42,233 nucleotides of DNA from Profundicola sp964553105 (GCA_964553105.1 CAZKJO010000019.1:1-42233), one strand, 5' to 3'. Numbered from the stretch's first letter, positions 8,091 through 16,285 are shown. The notes: a model not told the origin generated them from the letters alone. Numbers and translations: made by a program.

Positions 8091-8471
8091 TTATATATCT
8101 TCGAAGCTAATATCAGTAAACTTATTCAGATCATCTTTTGAATCTTGTTGTGTCTCATTTGAGTCAAGTTTTTCATTATAATCTGGTTGATGTCTTTCAG
8201 AGATTACTTCCTCTCCTTTTTCTCTTGTAATAAAATCCGTTGCCTCTTCTAAGTGTTCCTTAAAGCTCTCAAAGTCTTCTTTATACAAATAAATTTTATG
8301 CTTCTTGAAGTAGAAAGTTCCATCTTCATTAGAATTCTTTTTACTTTCTGTAATCGTTAAGTAATAATCGCCGGCGCGAGTTTCTCTAACATCAAAAAAA
8401 TAAGTTCTTCTTCCTGCTCTAAGTGATTTTGAGAATATCTCTTCGTGTGAATTTTTCTCATTATTATCCAT
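8091..8471 (-). CDS. PUR-alpha-like nucleic-acid-binding protein (DUF3276)
   Basis: About 126 aa. The PUR domain is recognisable from SHEEIFSKSLRAGRRTYFFD, followed by YYLTITESKK and HKIYLYKEDFESF, with an acidic unstructured tail (DSNETQQDSKDDLNK). Bacterial PUR-alpha-like proteins bind single-stranded DNA or RNA; the cellular role in Bacteroidota is not established. Start: ATGs occur at 8498, 8480 and 8471. The last gives MDNNEKNSHEEIF, the form I remember for the family, but the -7 box at 8515-8522 would also allow 8498 (135 aa). Single gene, convergent with the MBL-fold gene. Confidence 0.85.
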   Translation of the reverse strand: MDNNEKNSHEEIFSKSLRAGRRTYFFDVRETRAGDYYLTITESKKNSNEDGTFYFKKHKIYLYKEDFESFKEHLEEATDFITREKGEEVISERHQPDYNEKLDSNETQQDSKDDLNKFTDISFEDI

Positions 8472-8514
8472 ATCCGTCATCTTACAAAATTCTAACATGT
8501 TAAACTATTACAAA

Positions 8515-8522
8515 CAAAACTA
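8515..8522 (-). promoter_or_regulatory. -7 promoter element for the PUR-alpha-like gene
   Basis: TAGTTTTG on the minus strand fits TAnnTTTG and lies 17 bases upstream of the outermost ATG (8498). Confidence 0.45.
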
Positions 8523-8651
8523 TAAATTTTAATAAAATTAAAAAATATTTCAAATAGAAATTAAACTCCTTAAAAGCTATTTATTTAGATTCTAATTAAA
8601 GGAATTAGCAATCTTTTGAGCATATCGAACACAACCTTACTAAACTATGAA

Positions 8652-9578
8652 TTATAAGGATTTAATTGCATCTCTAAATTCAGCTTCATCCTTTTTAATT
8701 TGAGCGACAAGATGATTTTTACTTTCGAATTTTCTCTCATCACGAATTCTAGAGATAAGCTCAACTCGGATTTCCTCCTCATATAAATCACCAGAGAAGT
8801 CTAGAATGAATACCTCTACCCTATGCTGAATATTATCTATAGTAGGTCTGAATCCAATATTCATAAGGCCATAGTAATTCTTATGATTTATTTCTAGTTG
8901 GACGCCATAAACTCCATCTTTAGGAATTAATTTAAGCTTATCTACCTCTAAATTTATCGTTGGAAAGCCTAAAGTTTTCCCGATACCATCCCCGTGAATA
9001 ACTTTGCCTCTTATACTATAGGCATAGCCTAAGGCATCATTTGCATAAGTCAGGTTACCCTCTAATAGCGCATTTCTAATTTTCGTTGAACTGATAGGAC
9101 GATCTCCTTCTATAATGGCCTCTAGCTGAACTACATTAAATTGATATAAATCTGATAATTCCTCTAATAGCTCAAAACTTCCTTCTCTATTTCTACCAAA
9201 TCGATGATCGTAACCTATTATTAAGGTGTGTACATTTAATTGCCCCACTAAAAAATCTCTCACAAACTCGATAGAAGACATTCGAGAGAAATCATGATCA
9301 AAAGGTTGGACATATAATAGGTCGAGATTAAATCTCTCCAACAAACGAATTTTTTCGTCGTGCAGGGTAAGGAGTTTTAAATCATAGTCTTGATGTAAAA
9401 CCAGTCTTGGATGTGGCCAAAAAGTGAGCAAACAAGATTTGGCATTGGTATCCTTTGTTATTTCATTCAGATATCGAATAATCTTTTGATGGCCTTTGTG
9501 CACACCATCGAACATTCCCAAGGTCAAAATTGTCCTTTGATTTTCGGGTATCTTTTGAATATGTGGTATTACGTCCAT
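8652..9578 (-). CDS. ribF: Bifunctional riboflavin kinase / FAD synthetase
   Basis: 308 aa, the usual length. RibF phosphorylates riboflavin to FMN and adenylates FMN to FAD. The N-terminal nucleotidyltransferase domain carries LTLGMFDGVHKGHQKI (the HxGH motif), IIGYDHRFGRNREGS and ISSTKIRNAL. The C-terminal kinase domain carries GKVIHGDGIGKTLGFPTINL, with GFPTIN the kinase signature. All key motifs are intact. No FMN riboswitch is visible upstream; a plain TAAATTTG -7 box lies at 9589-9596. It is divergent from atpD. Confidence 0.97.
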   Translation of the reverse strand: MDVIPHIQKIPENQRTILTLGMFDGVHKGHQKIIRYLNEITKDTNAKSCLLTFWPHPRLVLHQDYDLKLLTLHDEKIRLLERFNLDLLYVQPFDHDFSRMSSIEFVRDFLVGQLNVHTLIIGYDHRFGRNREGSFELLEELSDLYQFNVVQLEAIIEGDRPISSTKIRNALLEGNLTYANDALGYAYSIRGKVIHGDGIGKTLGFPTINLEVDKLKLIPKDGVYGVQLEINHKNYYGLMNIGFRPTIDNIQHRVEVFILDFSGDLYEEEIRVELISRIRDERKFESKNHLVAQIKKDEAEFRDAIKSL

Positions 9579-9588
9579 ATAAGCTTGG

Positions 9589-9596
9589 CAAATTTA
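9589..9596 (-). promoter_or_regulatory. -7 promoter element for ribF
   Basis: TAAATTTG on the minus strand, 10 bases before the ATG at 9578; a very short leader is implied. Confidence 0.5.
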
Positions 9597-9765
9597 TCAA
9601 TTCTAAAATTATAAAAACAATTTATTATAGGAATTCGATAATCACTAAAGCTAATGGATAATGATTTATAAGATGGAGTCGCGATATTAAGGCTTCTAAT
9701 AAGGATATAAATTAAGGATATGATAAATATCCTAATTTTGGATTCAGTTAACTCAAAAAAAACCA

Positions 9766-9773
9766 TATATTTG
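9766..9773 (+). promoter_or_regulatory. -7 promoter element for atpDC
   Basis: TATATTTG matches TAnnTTTG exactly, 35 bases before atpD. A TTTG at 9737-9740 could be a -33 element, though the 25-base spacing is a little long. Confidence 0.6.
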
Positions 9774-9808
9774 CACAAAATTTTATAGAAGTACCTAATT
9801 TAATACAA

Positions 9809-11311
9809 ATGGCACATAACACAGGAAAAATTGCTCAGATTATTGGACCCGTAATCGACGTTGTTTTTGATAAAGTAGAAGAATTACCTAACATTTATGA
9901 CTCATTAGAGGTTTTAAAAGAAAATGGTGAGAACTTGATTCTAGAGGTAGAACAGCACATCGGTCAAGATACCGTAAGATGTATATCTATGGATTCAACA
10001 GACGGATTACAAAGAGGACAAAAAGTAATTACTACAGGTCAACCTATTGCCATGCCAATTGGCGAGGAAATTAAAGGTAGATTATTTAATGTTGTAGGTA
10101 ATGCTATTGATGGATTAGGGAACTTAGATAAGACTAATTCTTTACCTATTCACCGTCCGGCTCCTAAATTCGAGGATTTAACGACAGCTTCAGAAATTTT
10201 ATTTACAGGTATTAAGGTAATCGACTTAATTGAGCCATATGCAAAAGGTGGTAAGATTGGTCTATTCGGTGGTGCTGGTGTTGGTAAAACAGTATTAATA
10301 CAGGAGCTAATTAACAACATTGCAAAAGGACACGGAGGTTTATCTGTATTCGCAGGTGTTGGAGAGAGAACTCGTGAGGGTAATGACTTATTACGTGAGA
10401 TGTTAGAGTCTGGTATTATTAGATACGGCGATGACTTTAGGCAATCTATGGAAGAAGGCGGATGGGATTTATCTAAAGTTGATAGAGAAGAATTAAAAGA
10501 ATCTAAAGCTACCTTCGTATTCGGACAGATGAACGAACCTCCAGGAGCACGTGCTCGTGTTGCTTTATCAGGCCTTACATTAGCTGAATACTATCGTGAT
10601 GGTGACGGAGAAGGACAAGGACGTGACGTATTATTCTTCGTTGATAACATCTTCCGTTTTACTCAGGCTGGTTCTGAGGTATCTGCATTATTAGGTCGTA
10701 TGCCTTCTGCGGTAGGTTATCAACCAACTTTAGCAACTGAGATGGGTGCGATGCAAGAGCGTATTACTTCAACCAAAAACGGATCTATTACATCGGTACA
10801 GGCGGTTTACGTACCTGCGGATGACTTGACTGACCCTGCTCCAGCAACAACATTCGCTCACTTGGATGCTACAACGGTATTGTCTCGTAAAATTGCTTCA
10901 TTAGGTATTTATCCAGCGGTGGACCCATTAGATTCTACATCAAGAATTTTGACTCCAGAAATCGTTGGTAAAGAGCACTACGACACTGCACAAAGAGTAA
11001 AAGAAATTCTACAAAGATATAAAGCACTACAAGATATTATTGCGATTCTTGGTATGGAGGAGCTTTCAGAAGAGGATAAATTAGTTGTACACAGAGCAAG
11101 ACGTGTACAGAGATTCCTTTCTCAGCCTTTCCACGTAGCAGAGCAATTTACAGGTATTCCAGGTGTATTAGTTGACATTAAAGACACAATCAAAGGATTC
11201 AATATGATCTTAGACGGAGAAGTTGACCAATATCCAGAGGCTGCATTCAACTTGAGAGGTTCTATCGAAGAAGCTATCGAGGCAGGTGAGAAAATGTTAG
11301 CAGAAGTATAA
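9809..11311 (+). CDS. atpD: ATP synthase F1 subunit beta
   Basis: 500 aa catalytic subunit of F1. It has an N-terminal beta-barrel (KIAQIIGPVIDVVFD), Walker A GGAGVGKTVLIQEL near residue 152, the catalytic GERTREGNDL segment, Walker B RDVLFFVDNIFRF, and the DELSEED-type loop seen as EELSEEDK. Length is somewhat above the 460-480 aa of most species because of an insertion around residues 210-225 (EEGGWDLSKVDREEL), a feature I associate with Bacteroidota beta subunits. It is followed after 10 bases by atpC. The other F-type genes are not in the window, in keeping with the split ATP synthase loci of this phylum. Confidence 0.99.
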   Translation: MAHNTGKIAQIIGPVIDVVFDKVEELPNIYDSLEVLKENGENLILEVEQHIGQDTVRCISMDSTDGLQRGQKVITTGQPIAMPIGEEIKGRLFNVVGNAIDGLGNLDKTNSLPIHRPAPKFEDLTTASEILFTGIKVIDLIEPYAKGGKIGLFGGAGVGKTVLIQELINNIAKGHGGLSVFAGVGERTREGNDLLREMLESGIIRYGDDFRQSMEEGGWDLSKVDREELKESKATFVFGQMNEPPGARARVALSGLTLAEYYRDGDGEGQGRDVLFFVDNIFRFTQAGSEVSALLGRMPSAVGYQPTLATEMGAMQERITSTKNGSITSVQAVYVPADDLTDPAPATTFAHLDATTVLSRKIASLGIYPAVDPLDSTSRILTPEIVGKEHYDTAQRVKEILQRYKALQDIIAILGMEELSEEDKLVVHRARRVQRFLSQPFHVAEQFTGIPGVLVDIKDTIKGFNMILDGEVDQYPEAAFNLRGSIEEAIEAGEKMLAEV

Positions 11312-11321
11312 TAAAATTATT

Positions 11322-11621
11322 ATGGCATTAAAATTACAAATCATAACTCCAGAGTATGTGATTTTCGATGGCGAGGTTGACTCGGTTATTGTTCCAGGAA
11401 AAATGGGACAGTTCCAAATGTTAGAAAACCACGCGGCTATTGTTTCTACTTTAGAAGCAGGCAAAATCGAGATTCATACACATACAACAGAGTTTGTAGA
11501 TTACAACAACGAAGACGGAATGTTAGAAATGTCTCCAAGCGATTCAAAAGTAATGTTCCTACCTGTTAACGGTGGTATCGTTGAAATGAACAATAATAAA
11601 TGTATTATTCTAGCTGAATAA
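11322..11621 (+). CDS. atpC: ATP synthase F1 subunit epsilon (short form)
   Basis: 99 aa. The N-terminal beta-sandwich is complete (LQIITPEYVIFDGEVDSVIV, then GKMGQFQMLENHAA, equivalent to the usual G.M.GxxxxLxxHAP segment). The C-terminal helical hairpin, which makes other epsilon subunits about 135 aa and provides ATP-dependent inhibition, is missing. The stop is followed directly by a strong terminator, so this is a natural short form rather than truncation by assembly. An acidic insertion (VDYNNEDGMLEM) sits in the middle. Translated with atpD from one transcript. Confidence 0.95.
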   Translation: MALKLQIITPEYVIFDGEVDSVIVPGKMGQFQMLENHAAIVSTLEAGKIEIHTHTTEFVDYNNEDGMLEMSPSDSKVMFLPVNGGIVEMNNNKCIILAE

Positions 11622-11639
11622 CACAAATTATATAAAACT

Positions 11640-11674
11640 AAAAAATCCACAAATTTCGATTTGTGGATTTTTTT
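11640..11674. terminator. Bidirectional rho-independent terminator
   Basis: A near-perfect stem AAATCCACAAAT / ATTTGTGGATTT with an A run before and a T run after lies between convergent atpC and hflX, and should end both transcripts. Confidence 0.88.
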
Positions 11675-11709
11675 ATGCTTTAAACTTTGCTTTTATTCAA
11701 TAATTTTAA

Positions 11710-12930
11710 TTATTCCTGCTCTTCAGCTAAATGATCATAGTAGTTGAATAAGTAATTATTGTACGGGAATCTAGTTTCATGGATTCCTTTGATTTCTTCG
11801 TACATCAACTTTCTTAATTCTTCTAAATTCGTTCCTTTTACTGCAGAAATAAAGATACTTGGATCTTGTGATTTATTCACCCACATTCTCTTTAACTCCT
11901 CTAGCGTATAATTATCTTCTAATACTTCATCATCTGCAACAGCTTCTTTTTTGGCTTGTTTAAACTGATCAATCTTATTAAACACAAGAATCGTTGGCTT
12001 ATCTCTACTATCGATATCCTCCAAAGTTTCATTTACAGATCTAATATGATCTTCAAAGCTAGGATGTGAAATATCAATCACATGCACAATCAAATCGGCC
12101 TCTCTCACCTCGTCTAAGGTTGATTTAAAGGATTCAACTAATTGCGTAGGCAACTTTCTAATGAACCCAACCGTATCGGTTAAAAGGAATGGTAAATTAC
12201 CAATCACTACTTTCCTAACCGTGGTATCTAAGGTAGCAAAGAGTTTATCTTCGGCAAACACATCAGATTTACTCAAAACATTCATCAAGGTAGATTTACC
12301 AACGTTGGTATATCCAACCAAAGCAACACGCACCAATTGTCCGCGATTGCTACGTTGTGTAGCCATTTGCTTATCAATTTTTTCTAACTTTTTCTTAAGC
12401 AAGGTTATCCTATCACGAATAATACGTCTATCCGTCTCAATCTCTGTTTCACCAGGTCCACGCATACCAATACCACCACGTTGACGCTCCAAGTGAGTCC
12501 ACATTCGCGTCAGGCGCGGCAATAAATATTCATATTGAGCTAACTCCACCTGCGTTCTCGCATAAGAGGTTTGGGCTCTTTGTGCGAAAATATCAAGAAT
12601 TAAGTTGGTTCTATCCATAATCTTAATCTCCATCAACTTCTCAATGTTTTTCAACTGAGAGGGTGTCAATTCGTCATCAAAGATTAATGTATCTACCTCG
12701 TTTTCTTGAACGTATTCTTTTATTTCTTTTAATTTCCCGCTACCTACGAAGTATTTAGCGTCTGGTTGGGAAAGCTTTTGTGTATAACGCGCCAAAGTTT
12801 CGGCCCCTGCTGTATAGGCTAGGAACTCTAGTTCGTCCATGTATTCTTGTAATTTTTCTTCTGGCTGGTCTTGCGTAATTAACCCGACCAAAACCACGCG
12901 CTCATACTGAGCCTCTTTCTTTTCTAGCAT
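11710..12930 (-). CDS. hflX: Ribosome-associated GTPase HflX
   Basis: 406 aa. HflX is a GTPase that binds 50S subunits and splits stalled or heat-stressed ribosomes. The N-terminal HflX domain (KYFVGSGKLKEIKE, then ILDIFAQRAQT) precedes a coiled linker with RGGIGMRGPGETEIETDRR, which is diagnostic. The G domain has G1 VGYTNVGKST, G3 DTVGFI, and G4 NKID, with the switch helix QLVESFKSTLDEV. The frame extends upstream to a TTG at 12948, but that codon overlaps the -7 box, so the ATG at 12930 is the start. Single gene, divergent from thrS. Confidence 0.96.
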   Translation of the reverse strand: MLEKKEAQYERVVLVGLITQDQPEEKLQEYMDELEFLAYTAGAETLARYTQKLSQPDAKYFVGSGKLKEIKEYVQENEVDTLIFDDELTPSQLKNIEKLMEIKIMDRTNLILDIFAQRAQTSYARTQVELAQYEYLLPRLTRMWTHLERQRGGIGMRGPGETEIETDRRIIRDRITLLKKKLEKIDKQMATQRSNRGQLVRVALVGYTNVGKSTLMNVLSKSDVFAEDKLFATLDTTVRKVVIGNLPFLLTDTVGFIRKLPTQLVESFKSTLDEVREADLIVHVIDISHPSFEDHIRSVNETLEDIDSRDKPTILVFNKIDQFKQAKKEAVADDEVLEDNYTLEELKRMWVNKSQDPSIFISAVKGTNLEELRKLMYEEIKGIHETRFPYNNYLFNYYDHLAEEQE

Positions 12931-12936
12931 ATGACA

Positions 12937-12944
12937 CAAATATA
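12937..12944 (-). promoter_or_regulatory. -7 promoter element for hflX
   Basis: TATATTTG on the minus strand, exact TAnnTTTG, ending 6 bases before the ATG at 12930, so the message may be leaderless or nearly so. Confidence 0.55.
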
Positions 12945-13059
12945 TCAAAAACTGTGCTGTAATCTTATAACATAATTATTGGATTTTGGATGTCAGTATG
13001 TAATTTTTGTAAAATATTATTTTAAAATCATTTCCATAATTAACATATACCTTCTATCA

Positions 13060-13250
13060 ATTAAGAGCGAAGCTGCGAAAGGGATTGACGTGAAAATCCT
13101 TTTGTTGATTTGGAGCTACAAAAAACAAAATAAAAAAGCGACCTTAGAAGCTCTTTTTATGCGATTTTTTGTCTCTGAATCAGCAAAAGATTGGAACAAA
13201 AAGCCCGATTTTAGTTTTGTCGAAACATTGACAAAACTAAAATTCGCCCT
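13060..13250 (+). repeat. Palindromic intergenic repeat, copy A
   Basis: This fills most of the 461-base gap between divergent hflX and thrS. In order: the motif GGGATTGACGTGAAAATCCT (13081-13100), a hairpin bounded by ACAAAAAAC (13118 on) and ATTTTTTGT (13164-13172), a second motif AAGATTGGAACAAAAAGCCC, and a perfect 14-bp hairpin ATTTTAGTTTTGTC / GACAAAACTAAAAT (13208-13221, 13230-13243). The same parts occur in the same order, inverted, at 18333-18545. An open frame across it has no protein-like features and is not a gene. The rest of the gap holds only the two promoters. Confidence 0.65.
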
Positions 13251-13365
13251 AAAAACCATCAGCTTATTAGACTATAGATTTGATTTAAATTCAAGCTAAT
13301 TTTGAATCAAAAACTTTGTCCTACAGTATCGCGTAAATTCTTACCTTATTTTTATCTTTTCTCAT

Positions 13366-13373
13366 TATCTTTG
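13366..13373 (+). promoter_or_regulatory. -7 promoter element for the thrS operon
   Basis: TATCTTTG, exact TAnnTTTG, 18 bases before the thrS ATG. Confidence 0.6.
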
Positions 13374-13391
13374 TCAACCTAAGAATTATTT

Positions 13392-15311
13392 ATGGTAAAC
13401 ATTAGTCTTCCCGACGGTAGCATTCGCTCTTTTGAAAGTCCGGTTACTCCTATGGAAGTAGCCAAGGACATTAGCGAAGGTTTAGCGAGAAACGTTATTT
13501 CTGCTTTGGTAAACGAACAACAAGTTGAGGTGAATACACCTATCACCGAAGATAGCCAATTAACACTTTTGACCTGGAACGATGATTTAGGTAAGAAAGC
13601 ATTTTGGCACTCATCGGCTCACCTTTTGGCGCAAGCAATTCTTGAATTCTTCCCAAATGCTAAACTTACCATCGGACCGGCGATTGATAATGGTTTTTAC
13701 TATGATGTAGATTTTGGAGATACGCCTCTTTCTGAGAAGGATTTCGAGAAAATCGAAAAGAAAATGCTTGAAAACGCTAAAAAGAAAAGCGAATTCAATT
13801 TATATCCTGTTTCTAAGGCAGAGGCTTTGGAAATGTATAAGGATAATCCATTCAAAACGGAGTTGATTGAAAACTTAGAGGATGGTGAAATCACATTCTG
13901 TTCGCATGACAATTTTACAGATTTATGTCGTGGTGGCCACATTCCGAATACGTCCATCATTAAGGCCGTTAAAATTCTTAACGCTGCTGGTGCATACTGG
14001 CGCGGAGATGAGAAAAACAAACAGTTAACGCGTGTTTATGGGATCTCATTTCCAAAACAAAAAGAATTAAAAGAATATTTACATAACCTAGAAGAGGCTA
14101 AAAAACGTGACCATAGAAAAATTGGTAAGGAACTAGGCATCTTCACATTCTCTGAAAAAGTTGGAGCTGGTTTACCCCTTTGGTTGCCAAAAGGTGCTGC
14201 GTTGAGAAGAAAATTAGAAAATTTCTTGATGCGTGCACAGCAAAAAGCTGGTTATGAAATGGTGGTAACACCTCATATTGGTGGTAAGGAGTTGTACATC
14301 ACTTCTGGTCACTACGAAAAATATGGTGAGGATAGTTTTAGACCTATTACTACACCAAACGAGGGCGAAGAGTTCATGCTAAAACCAATGAACTGTCCAC
14401 ATCACTGCGAGATTTACAAAAGCTCCCAATGGTCTTATCGTGATTTACCTAAACGATTTGCAGAATTTGGAACGGTTTATCGTTATGAGCAATCTGGTGA
14501 GTTACACGGTTTGACACGTGTGCGTGGATTTACACAAGATGATGCACATATTTTCTGTACTCCTGACCAGTTGTTAGAAGAGTTCAAAAAAGTAATTGAC
14601 TTAGTATTATATGTATTTGGCTCTCTAGGTTTTGAAGATTTCTCAACGCAAATTTCATTGAGAGATAAAGACAATAGAGAAAAGTATATTGGTTCTGACG
14701 AAGATTGGGACAAGGCTGAAAATGCTATTAAGCAAGCTGTAGAGGAAAAAGGCTTAAAGGCTGTTGTAGAATATGGTGAAGCTGCATTCTACGGTCCTAA
14801 ACTAGACTTCATGGTGAAGGATGCTTTAGGAAGAAGTTGGCAATTAGGAACGATTCAAGTGGATTATAATTTACCTAAGAGATTTGATTTAACTTACATT
14901 GGATCTGATGGTGATAAGCATCGTCCTGTGATGATTCACAGAGCTCCATTTGGTTCGTTAGAAAGATTTATTGCAATTTTAATAGAGAACACTGCAGGTG
15001 AATTCCCTATGTGGTTGACGCCAGAGCAGTTTATCATTCTACCAATTAGCGATAAGTACTTAGAATACAGTAAAAAAGTTTTAAATTCCATAGAAAATTC
15101 CGATATTTGCGGGCTGATTGACGGCAGAGCCGAAAAAACAGGAAGGAAAATTCGCGATGCAGAGGTAGGGAAAATCCCTTATATGTTGATTGTAGGCGAA
15201 AAGGAAGAAGAAAGCAATACGGTTTCTGTTAGGAAACACGGCAAGGGAGATTTAGGAACATTCACGATGGAAGAGTTCAAAAGTCGTCTCGAAAAAGAAA
15301 TGAGAGTATAA
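13392..15311 (+). CDS. thrS: Threonyl-tRNA synthetase
   Basis: 639 aa class II aminoacyl-tRNA synthetase, full length. TGS domain at residues 1-61, editing domain with HSSAH (73-77) and the DLCRGGHIP segment that removes mischarged Ser, then the catalytic core with MKPMNCPHHCEIY (zinc cysteine), motif 2 (FGTVYRYEQSGELHGLTRVR), motif 3 around HRAPFGSLERFIAIL, and the anticodon-binding domain to the end. It heads the operon thrS-infC-rpmI-rplT; infC begins 14 bases after its stop. Confidence 0.98.
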   Translation: MVNISLPDGSIRSFESPVTPMEVAKDISEGLARNVISALVNEQQVEVNTPITEDSQLTLLTWNDDLGKKAFWHSSAHLLAQAILEFFPNAKLTIGPAIDNGFYYDVDFGDTPLSEKDFEKIEKKMLENAKKKSEFNLYPVSKAEALEMYKDNPFKTELIENLEDGEITFCSHDNFTDLCRGGHIPNTSIIKAVKILNAAGAYWRGDEKNKQLTRVYGISFPKQKELKEYLHNLEEAKKRDHRKIGKELGIFTFSEKVGAGLPLWLPKGAALRRKLENFLMRAQQKAGYEMVVTPHIGGKELYITSGHYEKYGEDSFRPITTPNEGEEFMLKPMNCPHHCEIYKSSQWSYRDLPKRFAEFGTVYRYEQSGELHGLTRVRGFTQDDAHIFCTPDQLLEEFKKVIDLVLYVFGSLGFEDFSTQISLRDKDNREKYIGSDEDWDKAENAIKQAVEEKGLKAVVEYGEAAFYGPKLDFMVKDALGRSWQLGTIQVDYNLPKRFDLTYIGSDGDKHRPVMIHRAPFGSLERFIAILIENTAGEFPMWLTPEQFIILPISDKYLEYSKKVLNSIENSDICGLIDGRAEKTGRKIRDAEVGKIPYMLIVGEKEEESNTVSVRKHGKGDLGTFTMEEFKSRLEKEMRV

Positions 15312-15325
15312 CCAAAACTATATAG

Positions 15326-15886
15326 ATTATCGCAATAAGAAGACGTGGTGGATACCGACCACCAAGAAGACAACAGGAAGATCAACACAAAATAAACGAG
15401 AACATTCGTGTTCCAGAAGTTCGTGTTGTAGGTGATATAGAAGACCTAAAGATAGGTGTCTATAAAACTAAAGATGCATTAGCATTAGCCAAGGAAAACG
15501 AATTAGACCTTGTGTTAATTACCGAGAATGCAAAGCCTCCAGTAGCCAAAATTTTGGACTACAAAAAATTCTTATATGACCAAAAGAAGCGTCAGAAGGA
15601 AATGAAGGCCAAACAAACTAAGGTAACGATTAAAGAAATTCGATTCGGCCCTAATACGGACGAGCATGATTATGAATTCAAAAAACGTCATGCAGAAGGC
15701 TTCCTTAAAGATGGATCTAAGTTAAAAGCCTATGTTTTCTTCAAAGGTCGTTCTATTGTGTTTAAGGATCAAGGAGAAATCTTGTTGCTTAAATTAGCAC
15801 AGGATTTAGAAGAGTTTGGTAAAGTAGAGCAAATGCCAAAATTAGAAGGAAAGAGAATGATTATGATGATGGCTCCTAAAAAGTAA
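15326..15886 (+). CDS. infC: Translation initiation factor IF-3 with non-canonical start
   Basis: IF-3 binds the 30S subunit and enforces start-codon and initiator-tRNA selection. The conserved frame opens right after a TAG at 15323 and contains no ATG, GTG or TTG until a GTG at 15512, which lies deep inside the N-terminal domain (the residues before it include NENIRVPEVRVVG, the family's conserved N-terminus). The start must be ATT (15326) or ATC (15329); ATC would give MAIRRRGGYRPP, like other IF-3 proteins in the phylum. I list the ATT form (186 aa). The C-terminal domain (IRFGPNTDEHDYEFK, KAYVFFKGR, EGKRMIMMM) is intact. AUU-type starts let IF-3 repress its own translation. Confidence 0.93.
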   Translation: MIAIRRRGGYRPPRRQQEDQHKINENIRVPEVRVVGDIEDLKIGVYKTKDALALAKENELDLVLITENAKPPVAKILDYKKFLYDQKKRQKEMKAKQTKVTIKEIRFGPNTDEHDYEFKKRHAEGFLKDGSKLKAYVFFKGRSIVFKDQGEILLLKLAQDLEEFGKVEQMPKLEGKRMIMMMAPKK

Positions 15887-15920
15887 TTTTTAGTTCCATT
15901 TAAATAATCAAACAAATAAA

Positions 15921-15949
15921 AAGGCACAAGAAGAAATCGCTTGTTCCTT
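15921..15949 (+). promoter_or_regulatory. Leader hairpin between infC and rpmI
   Basis: AAGGCACAAG pairs imperfectly with CTTGTTCCTT across a 9-base loop in the 104-base infC-rpmI spacer. The tail is not a proper T run, so it looks more like a processing or control element than a full terminator. A role in ribosomal-protein feedback is only a guess. Confidence 0.3.
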
Positions 15950-15990
15950 CATTTTATAAAATATAAATCAGTTCAATAAATATAGAAATT

Positions 15991-16188
15991 ATGCCAAAGC
16001 AGAAAACAAAATCAGGAGCAAAGAAACGTTTCAAACTTACAGGAACTGGAAAGATTAAGCGCAAACACGCTTTTAAAAGCCACATCTTGACTAAAAAGTC
16101 TAAGAAACGTAAGAAAAATTTAACAAAAATGACATTGGTATCTGATCCAGATACATTCAGTGTTCAACAACAATTAGGATTGAAATAA
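15991..16188 (+). CDS. rpmI: 50S ribosomal protein L35
   Basis: 65 aa, very basic, normal length. The L35 signature is plain: MPKQKTKSGAKKRFKLTGTG, then HKAKxH-type KHAFKSHILTKKSKKRKK. It assembles into the 50S subunit. Placed in the classical infC-rpmI-rplT order, 97 bases before rplT. Confidence 0.98.
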   Translation: MPKQKTKSGAKKRFKLTGTGKIKRKHAFKSHILTKKSKKRKKNLTKMTLVSDPDTFSVQQQLGLK

Positions 16189-16218
16189 TATTTCAACCGG
16201 TTTATTAATTAATATTAA

Positions 16219-16283
16219 CCCGACCGCAGGCAAAAATTAAAAGAGTTGATTAAATTCATCCGCCCACAGTCAAAAAATTAAAA
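16219..16283 (+). repeat. Imperfect direct repeat in the rpmI-rplT spacer
   Basis: Two similar 24-25-base segments, 16219-16242 and 16259-16283, share the pattern CCGnCCnCAGnCAAAAA followed by TTAAAA. The second ends just before the rplT ATG. L20 controls this operon in other bacteria through RNA that mimics its rRNA site, so an L20 contact here is possible but unproven. Confidence 0.35.
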
Positions 16284-16285
16284 TT

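Noticed and set aside
9569..9778. 69-aa minus-strand open frame upstream of ribF
   Set aside because: AT-driven hydrophobic composition, overlaps both the ribF start and the atpD promoter.
9579..9808. FMN riboswitch near ribF
   Set aside because: No RFN-type conserved segments or multi-stem structure were found on the ribF strand; a simple promoter suffices.
12979..13299. 106-aa plus-strand open frame
   Set aside because: It begins with TTG and runs through palindromic repeat copy A; composition is not protein-like and the repeat explains the sequence.
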